Source: Clostridia bacterium
Lineage (GTDB): Bacteria; Bacillota; Clostridia; Oscillospirales; Acutalibacteraceae
Length of the DNA: 64,000 nt
Direction of reading: 5' to 3'
Assembly: GCA_017516745.1 (NCBI GenBank)
Contig: JAFXBF010000004.1
Span: 216,060-280,059, forward strand
Part shown: positions 17,208 through 25,761 of the stretch, piece by piece
How the letters are laid out: each line of letters opens with the position of its first letter
Numbering within the stretch: position 1 is the stretch's first letter
The notes under the pieces: model-generated
Told to the model about the DNA's origin: nothing
The model's input: the letters and a program-made list of their open reading frames with translations, nothing else
Databases searched by the model: none
Translations under genes and position numbers: made by a program

Positions 17208-20189
17208 ATGAGTGACAGTAAAAAAGACTATACAGGCACAATTCAAAACTTGCTATATTGCAACCCCCTATACAACTACATAAATAAGGAAAAAGTAAAT
17301 GTACTTGTTTTCGGATATTCTGGCATCACCGAAAAGTTTATTGATTTTGCATTTGAAATGGCTCAGGTCAACGGCTATAAATTGCATATAACTGTAGTTT
17401 CTGACGATGCGGATGCAAAAAACGAATACCTTAAGGCTAGACCGGCGTTCCGCAAGTTCTTTAGTGTTGATGACGAAGTTGTGGATGATAACTATGGTAT
17501 ACTGTCATTTGACATTATTACATTCGGAAATATCGAAGATGATTTATCAGAAATATTGCTAAATGACGAAAGCAACAAGTATGCCTATTTGTTTATTGGA
17601 TCAGATAATGACGATTTGAATTCAAGAATTGCAAAAGTTTGTGTGGATTGCAGAAAATTGCTAGACACTAATTTCGTTGTAAACTGCCTCTCCGAGAACG
17701 GCAAAAATGAAGACGGCGTTAATTATGTTCATAGGGATGATTCCATAGAAAGCCATAAGGATTACAAGACTCTTAAATCAATGGCATTTAATTGTCATCT
17801 CGTGTGGAACTACTCAAAGCTGCTTGATATGCGGAAACTGCAACGGCAATTTTTGTCTGATTATAATTATGTTGCCTGTCTAAGCTATGTTATCTCTCTG
17901 AAATACAAACTTGCAAGTGTCGGCATAGATTTTCTCGATTCCGCCGCTCCTGAGAAGTTCGACCGCTTAATAAATTCGAAGGCACCAACCGACAAAAAGT
18001 CTATTGAGGATATGGTCGCCAACGAGCATAAACGCTGGAATGTGAATATGATATGCCGAGGCTTTAAAACTGCTGAGTCGCTGGAAAATTTTATCAGCGG
18101 AAAGGAAAACAAGGCGAACGGCTATCACCCTTGTTTGGTAAGAGGTACAGGGGTTCCGGTATTGAGCACCGATGAATGGAAAAAGAAGAATCGAGATAAA
18201 TGGGAAAACTGTTCAAACAAGGATTTACAAGCACTAGATGAGCTTGACAGAGTTTCTGTGCTTTTGCATAAGGAATATACCAAACGCGCCAATAAAATAA
18301 AGCGTGAGAACATCATCCTCCAATCCGATATTGATATTATTAACAAACTACTCGAAAGTAACGGAAAAGCAAAAAATGCTTTTGATAAGTACTATATCTG
18401 TCTCCAGGAAATCAGTGCTGGGAACAGTGCCAAAACTGCGCTTTATGATCACTATTATTCTGCCCTGACCAGGGAGTTAAATAATGTTCCGGTAAATCAG
18501 GCAAAAATAGTTCGCAAGCGTATAAATGTTCTTGCTGCTTCTTTCAACGCAATACTGGAAAGTGAAAAATATATTGATTACAAGCAATATGATGTTGACT
18601 TAATTAAAAAAATTCCGTTCATTCTTACCTACAAGTCTAATCTGCACATCGGAATACCGATTGATTTATTTAATATCAAGCCATCTGTCAACACAGCGGC
18701 GTTTCGTGTTGTTGAATCAGCTTTGCTTATCAATCCTTCCAAAATTTCATACATATGCGAATTTGAAAGAAGCGATTTGAATAATTTGATAAAGATACTT
18801 GAGTATGCCATAAAAAGTATGGATTCGCATCACTTGAGATCGGTAATCAATATTTGTCTTTTGACAAGCTATCCATTATCCGAACAGGACACAAAAATGA
18901 TTACCGATATCTCCAACCGTATTCATTCTATTGACTTCATTAAAAGTGAAGAGGAATTTGTCGAGTATTCCAAAAAGAAACATCTTCAAATTTTTGAATT
19001 CAACCGCACAAGGTCATCATCAATACTTGAACGGTATGAATACTGCTGCAAATCCAATTATAAATACAATCGCAGCACCAATAAGTTTGTTGCCACCGGA
19101 TGTGAAGAAATCAAATACATCTCTTTTGCTCCTTTCTTGAAAATCAGTGACATCTTCGAGTTTAAGAGTTCCGTTGATGATTACAGTTTTCCTGATATGC
19201 AAAAAGACTACAAATATTTCTGGGGCTTGTACAAATCGGTCGAATTCGGATCAGAAAAGAGATGGAAAGATCTGTGCAGTCTTTTAAGTGCTCAGAACGA
19301 AACAAACAAGTTTGAAATCAAGAATCTCGGAGAGGAAAATATTATTAAAACATACCTCATTGAAAAAGTATGCCTTGATTCAATTAAGAAACTATGTGTG
19401 CAGATTCGTAACGCAAAAGAGTCTATTTCATGCAATATTGAACTGTATTCAAACAATTCTTACAGCGTGACCATAAATGCTCCATCGGGATTTCACAAGG
19501 TTGTTTCAGACTTGCTTTGTGAAGCCTATAAGCTTTATGATCCCAACAGCATAAACATTCGAGTCTTTAAGGGGAAGGCTTACCTTTACTATGATTCACT
19601 AAATACCGGGGTTATCAATGCCGGCACAATAAAGAAAGTTCTTGACCCATTAAATACTACATTTACCGCTATTAAACCGTTACTTGATGAAATTTGTGAC
19701 AAGGGATATATAAGAAGCCTCACTGGAAATGAAACAAACGGTATTTCATTCTCGTATAGCACACATCAAGTTAAAGATGTAATGACTCAATCCGGAAGAA
19801 TACTTGAATTATTTGTTTATTATAAACTCCTTGAAACCGGATTGTTTGATGATGTTGCGAATTCCGTGGAAATCCACTGGGGTAGTGATGAAGCAGAAAA
19901 TGAAATCGACATTATTGCAACACGCGGATACAAAGTTCTTATAGTAGAGTGTAAAGCACAAACTGTGCTTATCCAAGATTACTACAACAAGTTAAGCCGT
20001 TTAGACAGCGATTATGGACTTAATTCAGTTCCGGTAATTGTAGCGGATACGCATGGTGTTAAGAAGCACCAAGAAGAAAATAAAAAAATGATGGAAATCG
20101 GTAACAGAGTTGGAATACATACTGTTTTTGAGAAAAATGACATTTCTAACATCGGCAGTATATTGGGAAGCATAGTTAAGAATAACTGA
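17208..20189 (+). CDS. Rossmann (TrkA-N-like) - RyR - PD-(D/E)xK nuclease (Card1/DUF1887-like) protein
   Basis: A 993-residue multidomain protein. Residues about 28-150 look like a Rossmann nucleotide-binding domain (VNVLVFGYSGITEKFIDF, ITVVSDDAD, YLFIGSDND). About 260-360 resembles a RyR domain (MVANEHKRWNVNMICRGF). The middle 500 residues are helical and unrecognised. The C-terminus (about 865-993) is a PD-(D/E)xK nuclease: GRILELFVYYKLLETG, NEIDIIATRGYK, then VECKAQ; the same E-NEID-ECK arrangement occurs in the effector domain of Card1/Can2 (DUF1887). This would be a ligand-gated nuclease effector of the TIR cluster. Family-level domain calls are by eye; overall function is inferred. Confidence 0.7.
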   Translation: MSDSKKDYTGTIQNLLYCNPLYNYINKEKVNVLVFGYSGITEKFIDFAFEMAQVNGYKLHITVVSDDADAKNEYLKARPAFRKFFSVDDEVVDDNYGILSFDIITFGNIEDDLSEILLNDESNKYAYLFIGSDNDDLNSRIAKVCVDCRKLLDTNFVVNCLSENGKNEDGVNYVHRDDSIESHKDYKTLKSMAFNCHLVWNYSKLLDMRKLQRQFLSDYNYVACLSYVISLKYKLASVGIDFLDSAAPEKFDRLINSKAPTDKKSIEDMVANEHKRWNVNMICRGFKTAESLENFISGKENKANGYHPCLVRGTGVPVLSTDEWKKKNRDKWENCSNKDLQALDELDRVSVLLHKEYTKRANKIKRENIILQSDIDIINKLLESNGKAKNAFDKYYICLQEISAGNSAKTALYDHYYSALTRELNNVPVNQAKIVRKRINVLAASFNAILESEKYIDYKQYDVDLIKKIPFILTYKSNLHIGIPIDLFNIKPSVNTAAFRVVESALLINPSKISYICEFERSDLNNLIKILEYAIKSMDSHHLRSVINICLLTSYPLSEQDTKMITDISNRIHSIDFIKSEEEFVEYSKKKHLQIFEFNRTRSSSILERYEYCCKSNYKYNRSTNKFVATGCEEIKYISFAPFLKISDIFEFKSSVDDYSFPDMQKDYKYFWGLYKSVEFGSEKRWKDLCSLLSAQNETNKFEIKNLGEENIIKTYLIEKVCLDSIKKLCVQIRNAKESISCNIELYSNNSYSVTINAPSGFHKVVSDLLCEAYKLYDPNSINIRVFKGKAYLYYDSLNTGVINAGTIKKVLDPLNTTFTAIKPLLDEICDKGYIRSLTGNETNGISFSYSTHQVKDVMTQSGRILELFVYYKLLETGLFDDVANSVEIHWGSDEAENEIDIIATRGYKVLIVECKAQTVLIQDYYNKLSRLDSDYGLNSVPVIVADTHGVKKHQEENKKMMEIGNRVGIHTVFEKNDISNIGSILGSIVKNN

Positions 20190-20207
20190 TATGAAAGGAA
20201 GACAATT

Positions 20208-20525
20208 ATGAAATACGATCCAAAACCTATTGATACAAGTGATATTAACCTTCCGAAAGATTTACTGGCTCTTACTGAGAAGATTGCCGAAAACGTGCAC
20301 GATGTATGGGCTATTGGCAGAATTGCTGAAGGCTGGACATATGGGGAAAAGAAGGATGCTGATAAAAAGATCACGCCGCTTCTTGTTCCCTACAGCGAAC
20401 TGCCTGAGAGTGAAAAGGAATACGACAGGAATACTGCACTTGAAACAGTCAAACTGATAATAAAGATGGGCTATTTGATTTCTTCAAATCATATTGATGG
20501 TGGAGACGCAAATGCAGCTATTTGA
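20208..20525 (+). CDS. Stand-alone RyR-domain protein
   Basis: A 105-residue protein that is essentially one RyR (ryanodine receptor repeat) domain: YDPKPIDTSDINLPKDL, LTEKIAENVHDVWAIGRI, EGWTYGEKKD, then LVPYSELPESEKEYDRNT and the ETVKLIIKMGY helix. All hallmark positions of the family are kept. RyR domains in bacteria are found with TIR, SLOG and Rossmann proteins and have been proposed to sense nucleotide-derived ligands. GAAAGGAAG precedes the start. Its last 14 bases overlap the start of the next TIR gene, so the two are translationally coupled. Confidence 0.85.
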   Translation: MKYDPKPIDTSDINLPKDLLALTEKIAENVHDVWAIGRIAEGWTYGEKKDADKKITPLLVPYSELPESEKEYDRNTALETVKLIIKMGYLISSNHIDGGDANAAI

Positions 20526-22092
20526 GAATTTTATCAGTTACAGAAGAAGTGAAACATTATCCGAAGTGCAAAATATATATCACGCATTAACTTCCAAAGG
20601 TTATTCTACTTTCTGTGATATATACAGCTTGAAATCAGGAAGGTTCGATGAAAATCTTCTCAGTATTATTAAGAAATGCACAAATTATATTCTTGTGTTA
20701 AATAAGCATTCCCTTGATAGATGTGTTGAGGAGAAAGACTGGCTGAAATTTGAAATTAAAACTGCCATCAACGCAAAGAAAAATATCATATGTGTATTTG
20801 TTGAGGACTTGGATTTCCCTGATTCTCTTCCTCCTGAAATAGATGATATTCGATATTATAACGGAATCAAGTATGACTTTCTATATTTTACAAGTTTCAT
20901 TGATTCGCTTTGCTCTCGTTTTCTCGTAAAAGGCAGTGATACCGAAATCAGTCGTCCAGAACGCGATTTTTTAATCAATGACTCTGTCCTGATTAGATAT
21001 TTGGGAAATGCTCCAATAGTGAATATTCCATGTGGTATAAAGTCAATTGGTCAATATGCTTTTAAGGATAAAACTCAGATTTCGGATATTTCCTTTCCCG
21101 AAGGGTTGGAAAAAATAGAGTCCCATGCATTTGAACGCTGTATTAATATTACCAACCTTATTTTTCCAGACTCTTTAAAGAAAATTGACGACAAGGCATT
21201 TATGCGTTGCTATAACCTTTCATTTATTGCCTTCAATAACGAAATTGAATCTATAGGAAAAGAATCATTCAGTTTTTGCGGGAAACTTAAAGTTGTAAGG
21301 TTTGGTAAAGGAATAAAATCAATCCCCTCGTCTGCTTTTAACGATTGCGATAAACTCGCTTTATTTGATGTTGATGAGGAAAACGAATCCTTTTTGACTG
21401 TAGATGGAATTTTATATAGCAAAAACGGAAAAAGAATAATTCGATGTCCTGAAGGGTCTGCTTTCGATTTGATAAATCTACCTGAAACTGTTGAAATCAT
21501 TGAACCTTGGTGCTTTTCAAAATGCTTAAGCTTGGTCGATGTAGTCCTTCCTAGAAAACTGAAAGCAATAGGAGCATATGCTTTCAATGATTGTCGAAAT
21601 ATTATAAGTCTCACATTAGGAGATGATATAGAAGAAATTGATGTGTCCGCTTTTGATGGTTGGGACAAAGGTCAGAGAGTTATTGTCAGTAAACGGTTTA
21701 ATCCGTTAATAAAGTATAAGATAGACCAGAAGATAAATGAACGTGTAATGTTGGAACATGAAGAATCAACGGATCTGCCGGAGTATATCATGGTGAAAAC
21801 AACTTTTGAGTCTGTTGAAGAAGCTTCAAAGATGGCGAAAATGCTAATAAACAATCGCTACATTGCATCTGCACAACTGGATGAACTAAATGTCTTTTAT
21901 ACATGGAATGACGAATCATGTAATGAAAATGAAATCGAATTGAATTGCATTACAAGAGGTGCTTTATATGAAAAAGTAAAAACCTTTATAATGCAACATC
22001 ACTCTTATGAATGCTGTCAAATAATATGTCTTCCAATAGTCAAAACAACAGATGAATTTGGGCATTGGATTGATGAACAAACAATAAAATAA
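20512..22092 (+). CDS. TIR - BspA-type LRR - CutA-like fusion protein
   Basis: A 526-residue fusion. Residues 1-130 form a TIR domain: LFENFISYRR at the start and DWLKFEIKTA with the putative catalytic Glu81. About 160-385 is a run of BspA-type leucine-rich repeats (units such as IKSIGQYAFKDK, LEKIESHAFERC, LKKIDDKAFMRC, LKAIGAYAFNDC). About 425-525 is a CutA-like domain (MVKTTFESVEEASKMAKML, IELNCITRG, then a C-terminal GHWIDE matching the CutA Y-DWI end). ATG 20512 is chosen because GGTGGAG lies six bases upstream; earlier TTG/ATG codons lack this. The LRR could be the sensor and TIR the NADase; the CutA module may form a trimer or bind a regulatory ligand. Confidence 0.82.
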   Translation: MQLFENFISYRRSETLSEVQNIYHALTSKGYSTFCDIYSLKSGRFDENLLSIIKKCTNYILVLNKHSLDRCVEEKDWLKFEIKTAINAKKNIICVFVEDLDFPDSLPPEIDDIRYYNGIKYDFLYFTSFIDSLCSRFLVKGSDTEISRPERDFLINDSVLIRYLGNAPIVNIPCGIKSIGQYAFKDKTQISDISFPEGLEKIESHAFERCINITNLIFPDSLKKIDDKAFMRCYNLSFIAFNNEIESIGKESFSFCGKLKVVRFGKGIKSIPSSAFNDCDKLALFDVDEENESFLTVDGILYSKNGKRIIRCPEGSAFDLINLPETVEIIEPWCFSKCLSLVDVVLPRKLKAIGAYAFNDCRNIISLTLGDDIEEIDVSAFDGWDKGQRVIVSKRFNPLIKYKIDQKINERVMLEHEESTDLPEYIMVKTTFESVEEASKMAKMLINNRYIASAQLDELNVFYTWNDESCNENEIELNCITRGALYEKVKTFIMQHHSYECCQIICLPIVKTTDEFGHWIDEQTIK

Positions 22093-22104
22093 GGAGGCAT
22101 TTTT

Positions 22105-22389
22105 ATGCTCGGAGTTGTAGGAAAAATAAAAATCAACTATTGCTTTCAAAACGAAATTTTTGAAGAAATCATTGATCCTCAGGCGGTTTCAGAGTTCTCA
22201 TTGGATCACTGCGATAAGGTAAAATTTGTAGTTGAAGAAATTGTTTATGTAGAAGATACGGTTTATGGCGTTGTCTTACGCCTAATTGAGCCTAATTATG
22301 TTGATGACGAATTTTTTGTAGGAAGCACTAGTGCGAGTTTTGAAATAAAAGATTTAGGCGTCAACGGAACCATAGCTTTATGTTTTTAA
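22105..22389 (+). CDS. Small protein of unknown function in the TIR cluster
   Basis: A 94-residue acidic, beta-rich protein starting MLGVVGKIKINYCFQNE. No known family recognised and no membrane segment. AAGGAGG seven bases upstream of the start and a 12-base gap to the TIR-LRR-CutA gene indicate co-translation. It precedes the stand-alone CutA gene, so it may belong with the TIR-CutA pair. Confidence 0.65.
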   Translation: MLGVVGKIKINYCFQNEIFEEIIDPQAVSEFSLDHCDKVKFVVEEIVYVEDTVYGVVLRLIEPNYVDDEFFVGSTSASFEIKDLGVNGTIALCF

Positions 22390-22403
22390 AGGAGAAATTG
22401 ATA

Positions 22404-22718
22404 ATGAGTAAATATTGTATTGTGATTACTACAATTGGCAATGAAGAGGATGCACAAAAAATAATCAGCGAAGTGCTTAACTGCAAATTAGCTGCATGTA
22501 TGCAAACATTAGATATAGGTAGCCATTATATTTGGGATGGAGATGTTTGCCATGATAGCGAGATTCTTGTTCTTTTTAAGACTTCATGGGCTTTGTACGA
22601 TGAACTTGAAGTAAAAATTAAGGAATTGCATCCATATGATACACCGGAAATAATTGCTGTGGATATCAAGAAGGGTTTCAAAGGGTATCTTGATTGGATT
22701 GATGATGTGACTAAATAA
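22404..22718 (+). CDS. cutA: CutA1-family protein
   Basis: A 104-residue stand-alone CutA1 protein (trimeric, PII-like fold). The full family signature is present: EDAQKIISEVLNCKLAACMQ, YIWDGDVCHDSEILVLFKTS, KIKELHPYDTPEIIAVDI and the ending YLDWIDD. The start ATG 22404 has AAAGGAG ten bases upstream; an in-frame start at 22380 lacks this. CutA is usually annotated as divalent cation tolerance, but its role is unclear. Here it sits between TIR genes and just after a TIR protein that carries its own CutA-like domain, which suggests mixed trimers or shared ligand binding. Confidence 0.9.
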   Translation: MSKYCIVITTIGNEEDAQKIISEVLNCKLAACMQTLDIGSHYIWDGDVCHDSEILVLFKTSWALYDELEVKIKELHPYDTPEIIAVDIKKGFKGYLDWIDDVTK

Positions 22719-22763
22719 TATGCTCTGTGAGCTCATTTTTTATTACGGGTGTGGTGAAAAGGT

Positions 22764-23825
22764 ATGCGATTTAAATTTGATTTGTTTATATCTTATGCAA
22801 GTGAAAATAAAGACATTGCCGATTACATAGTAGATAAAATCGAGAGACGTGGTTTTAAATGTTTTATCGCGCCCAGAGATATTAGAACCGGCAGCGAATA
22901 TGCAGTGGAAATAATCAGAGGAATCAGCAATTCAACAGCAGTATTACTTGTTTTTTCTAGCAAATCAGACAAGTCTCATTATGTTCTCCGAGAAATTAAT
23001 TCTGCTGTATCGCGTAACCGCCCAATTATTCCTCTTAGAATAGAAGATTTCCTTCCGTCTGAGGCGATGGAGTTCTATCTGGGACCTACTCATTGGCTGG
23101 ATGCTTTTCCTGCGGTGCTTGATGTTCATTTGGATAAAGTGGTTGCTATCTTTTCTGGGATGAACAACACGGTCGCAGAAGTAAAAGATGAGAATTATAG
23201 AATAACCGGACCGGAACTTATAAAGATCGAGGACATTCCCCAAATAGGTCTAGATTATACTGCCCTCACTATGAAATTGATAGAAATTGATTATCTATGT
23301 ATCCCTTCCGATTTCTACAATATGAATGAATATATCGAGGGAACATTTGAAGATTGGAAACAGACAACAAAAGCCTACGGAAATGATTCAGCAATTTTGC
23401 TTGTCAAAAATGATAATGTGATTGGTTATTGCGAAATGTATCCTGTGATTGAAGATGCATATTCCAAACTTATTTCCGGACAAGTTATTATTCGGGATTC
23501 TATGATTGATCTGTTCTGTATGGGAGGAACTTTTGACGTCTATATTGCCATGGTTGGGGTTGTCCCGGAGGAAGCAACGCAAGCAAATCATCTGATGATC
23601 TTTGATTGGATATTCCAGCACTTGGATGAATGGGACGAAAACGATGTTCATGTGAACAGAGTGGGCATTTCCGTTTATTCCGATATGCTGGAGAAGTTTA
23701 TAAAAAGGTTTGGATTTGAGTATCGCAGTTTAAATCCCGCAAAAGGAAAAGTGTTTGAAACCACGGTCGATAAATTAAAGAGTAATCCTTTAGTGAAAAA
23801 GAGATATCCGAAGTTTTGCAAATAA
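22764..23825 (+). CDS. TIR - GNAT-like fusion protein
   Basis: A 353-residue protein. Residues 1-125 are a TIR domain: FDLFISYASENKD, FIAPRDIRTG and SHYVLREINSA with Glu77 at the NADase position. Residues about 160-345 look like a GNAT acetyltransferase: ILLVKNDNVIGYCEMYPV (strands 2-3), FDVYIAMVGVVPEEATQ (strand 4 region), VNRVGISVYSDMLEKFIKRFGFEY (C-terminal strands). The GNAT call is by pattern only. The start has a GGTGAAAAGG sequence upstream. The gene is 45 bases after cutA and 22 before the next TIR gene. Confidence 0.72.
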   Translation: MRFKFDLFISYASENKDIADYIVDKIERRGFKCFIAPRDIRTGSEYAVEIIRGISNSTAVLLVFSSKSDKSHYVLREINSAVSRNRPIIPLRIEDFLPSEAMEFYLGPTHWLDAFPAVLDVHLDKVVAIFSGMNNTVAEVKDENYRITGPELIKIEDIPQIGLDYTALTMKLIEIDYLCIPSDFYNMNEYIEGTFEDWKQTTKAYGNDSAILLVKNDNVIGYCEMYPVIEDAYSKLISGQVIIRDSMIDLFCMGGTFDVYIAMVGVVPEEATQANHLMIFDWIFQHLDEWDENDVHVNRVGISVYSDMLEKFIKRFGFEYRSLNPAKGKVFETTVDKLKSNPLVKKRYPKFCK

Positions 23826-23847
23826 GATTATGGCTTGGAGGTGAAGT

Positions 23848-24617
23848 ATGTTTAATGGCGAGTGTTGGATATTTCTGACTCATCATAGTCAGGATATCAA
23901 AAAAGTTCGATTGATACGAAACGAATTTGAACGATTGGGTCATAATCCTTTAGCGTTTCACCTTAAATGTCTGAACTTTGATACGGAAGAAGAAAAAAAG
24001 AATTAGACAGCTTAATAAAACGTGAGATTGATGCCAGACAGTGGTTTATATTTTGCGACAACCCTTATTTATATTCCGAGTGGGTCGAGATGGAAAAGGC
24101 GTACATAATAGATCAAGGGAAAGATTTTATTTGGAAAATAGATATGACTGCTGATACGGAAGCCATTTTAAACAAAGTAAGAAAAATCTGCATGGATATA
24201 GAAGTGTTTATTTCTTATGCGCATTGTGATCGTGAAATAGTACAGCCTTTGATAAAAGCGCTTTCCGACAGAGACTATTCTGTATGGACTCCCGATAACA
24301 AAATTAATGCGGGCGATAATCTGACTGAGCAGATTTACGATGCCATAATTCGCTGTGCTTACAAGGGATTCTATATTGTCGTCATTAGTGAAGAAAGCAT
24401 AAAATCATCGTTTGTAACAAATGAGCTTGCATTTGCAACCTCACAAGGTGCATTGATTGTACCAGTTGTTATCGGCAACCCGAATATTCCGGATGATATA
24501 CGCGCATGGATAGGCAAATATCAACAAGTACGGTTATCCCCAACGGAAGCTGATTTTAACTGGGTCGGTGATATGCTAGATTCCGTTATAGCCAAAAAGA
24601 TTGCAAATCTGTCTTAA
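23848..24617 (+). pseudogene. Double-TIR gene with a -1 frame change (programmed frameshift or indel)
   Basis: From ATG 23848 (GGAGGTG upstream) a 52-codon frame encodes FLTHHSQDIKKVRLIRNEFERLG and ends at TAG 24004-24006. The -1 frame continues without a gap: ELDSLIKREIDARQWFIFCDNPYLYSEWVEMEKA, a first TIR-like domain, then a full second TIR (VFISYAHCDREIVQPLIKAL, SSFVTNELAFA). Both TIR domains keep the Glu after the W/F-V motif. The break is at seven A residues and reads exactly A AAA AAG in the zero frame, the canonical bacterial -1 slippery heptamer, directly before the stop. A missing A (A8 to A7) would give the same picture. Joined, the protein has about 256 residues. Typed as pseudogene only because the plain reading is broken. 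Confidence 0.65.
23994..24006 (+). promoter_or_regulatory. A AAA AAG slippery heptamer followed by a stop codon
   Basis: A AAA AAG occupies 23994-24000 in the zero-frame phase X XXY YYZ, and the zero-frame stop TAG follows after one codon (24004-24006). This is the dnaX-type -1 site. No convincing pseudoknot was identified downstream by eye. Confidence 0.45.
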
Positions 24618-24658
24618 AACAATGAAACTCCGGGGGTGTAATCCTTTATGAAAAAAAG

Positions 24659-25690
24659 ATGTTCCTTAGTTCTTGCCATGAAGATTCCAGTAAAGTTAAA
24701 AAATTTGCATTTCTTCTTTCATTGCGTGGCTTTGAGTTATGGATGGATGAAAAAAACATAACAAGTGGGGATAACTATACCACGAGGATTTTAAATGGAA
24801 TTCACGATTCTGACATATATCTTGTTTTCTTATCATCGGCATCATTAAAGTCCACTTGGGTTGGAGCAGAAATAGATTTTGCTCTTCGTGAAAAAATAGA
24901 AAGAGGGAAACTCGTTATTGTGCCCGTTTTACTCGAAGAAGTTGAAATACCAGTATCGCTCTCAAATATAGATTATTTAGATGCAAGATTCTCAATACAA
25001 AAAGCTATTGAAGAATTGTCAGAAAAATATCAAGGAGAGAAAATAGAACACAACGAATTTGTTGTCTCAAGCGTAGCATTTTCTATTTCAGAAGACACCT
25101 CTGTACAAGTTGGCCCTTTTCACGAATCGATAACGATGGATGATTTAAAGGAAGATCGACAGAGGGTGTTATCTGATTTAAGAAAAAAAGCATACGGAAT
25201 CTTGATGAATTTTGTTTCTGCTACTGATTTTGACTTTCGATCAGAAAAACCTAAGTTTACAAATGGATTATATGAAGAAAGTGTCATTAAAAAAGAAGGA
25301 AGCACAAATGGCAGTATTTGTGAACGTGTCACTGTAGAGACTGTTGTGTATAATCCGTCTATGGCTAAGGTAAACAGATTGATGAAAGAACGTTTGGAGA
25401 TTTTAAATATAAACGCTATTACTCTCGGCTTTTCATTACCTCTAAAAGATGGCGAATCGATGCTGGATGTTGGAAAGCGATGCTTTAAGAAAATACAAGA
25501 AGACTACATAATACTCTCCTACGATTCAACTGATGGAGCAAAGATTGAAATAGCTGCTGATTTTTATCTTTCTTTGCTTTTTTCGGAGGAGATTATGAAA
25601 GTAAAATTGACCACAAAGTACAGTTTTCAGTTTGAGAAAAAAATGAAGGAGTTCTCAGTTTTTGCATTTATCAGAGAACTACTTGAATAA
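24659..25690 (+). CDS. TIR-domain protein with unknown C-terminal domain
   Basis: A 343-residue protein. Residues 1-115 are TIR: FLSSCHEDSSKVKKFAFLL, GFELWMDEKNITSGDN, STWVGAEIDFA with the NADase-type Glu. The C-terminal 190 residues are mixed alpha/beta and unrecognised. The start is uncertain. The only good ribosome binding site (GGGGG at 24632-24636) serves an ATG at 24648 that is out of frame because of an A7 run (24651-24657); one extra A would give MKKK joined to MFLSSCHEDS. As it stands, ATG 24659 must start without a clear site. Either a homopolymer error or frame-switching by slippage. Confidence 0.75.
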   Translation: MFLSSCHEDSSKVKKFAFLLSLRGFELWMDEKNITSGDNYTTRILNGIHDSDIYLVFLSSASLKSTWVGAEIDFALREKIERGKLVIVPVLLEEVEIPVSLSNIDYLDARFSIQKAIEELSEKYQGEKIEHNEFVVSSVAFSISEDTSVQVGPFHESITMDDLKEDRQRVLSDLRKKAYGILMNFVSATDFDFRSEKPKFTNGLYEESVIKKEGSTNGSICERVTVETVVYNPSMAKVNRLMKERLEILNINAITLGFSLPLKDGESMLDVGKRCFKKIQEDYIILSYDSTDGAKIEIAADFYLSLLFSEEIMKVKLTTKYSFQFEKKMKEFSVFAFIRELLE

Positions 25691-25761
25691 TGTAATATAG
25701 TATAGAATCGCCAAAAAGAATGAATTGGTATCGAAAATAATAATAAAGGGGACTTTATGCT

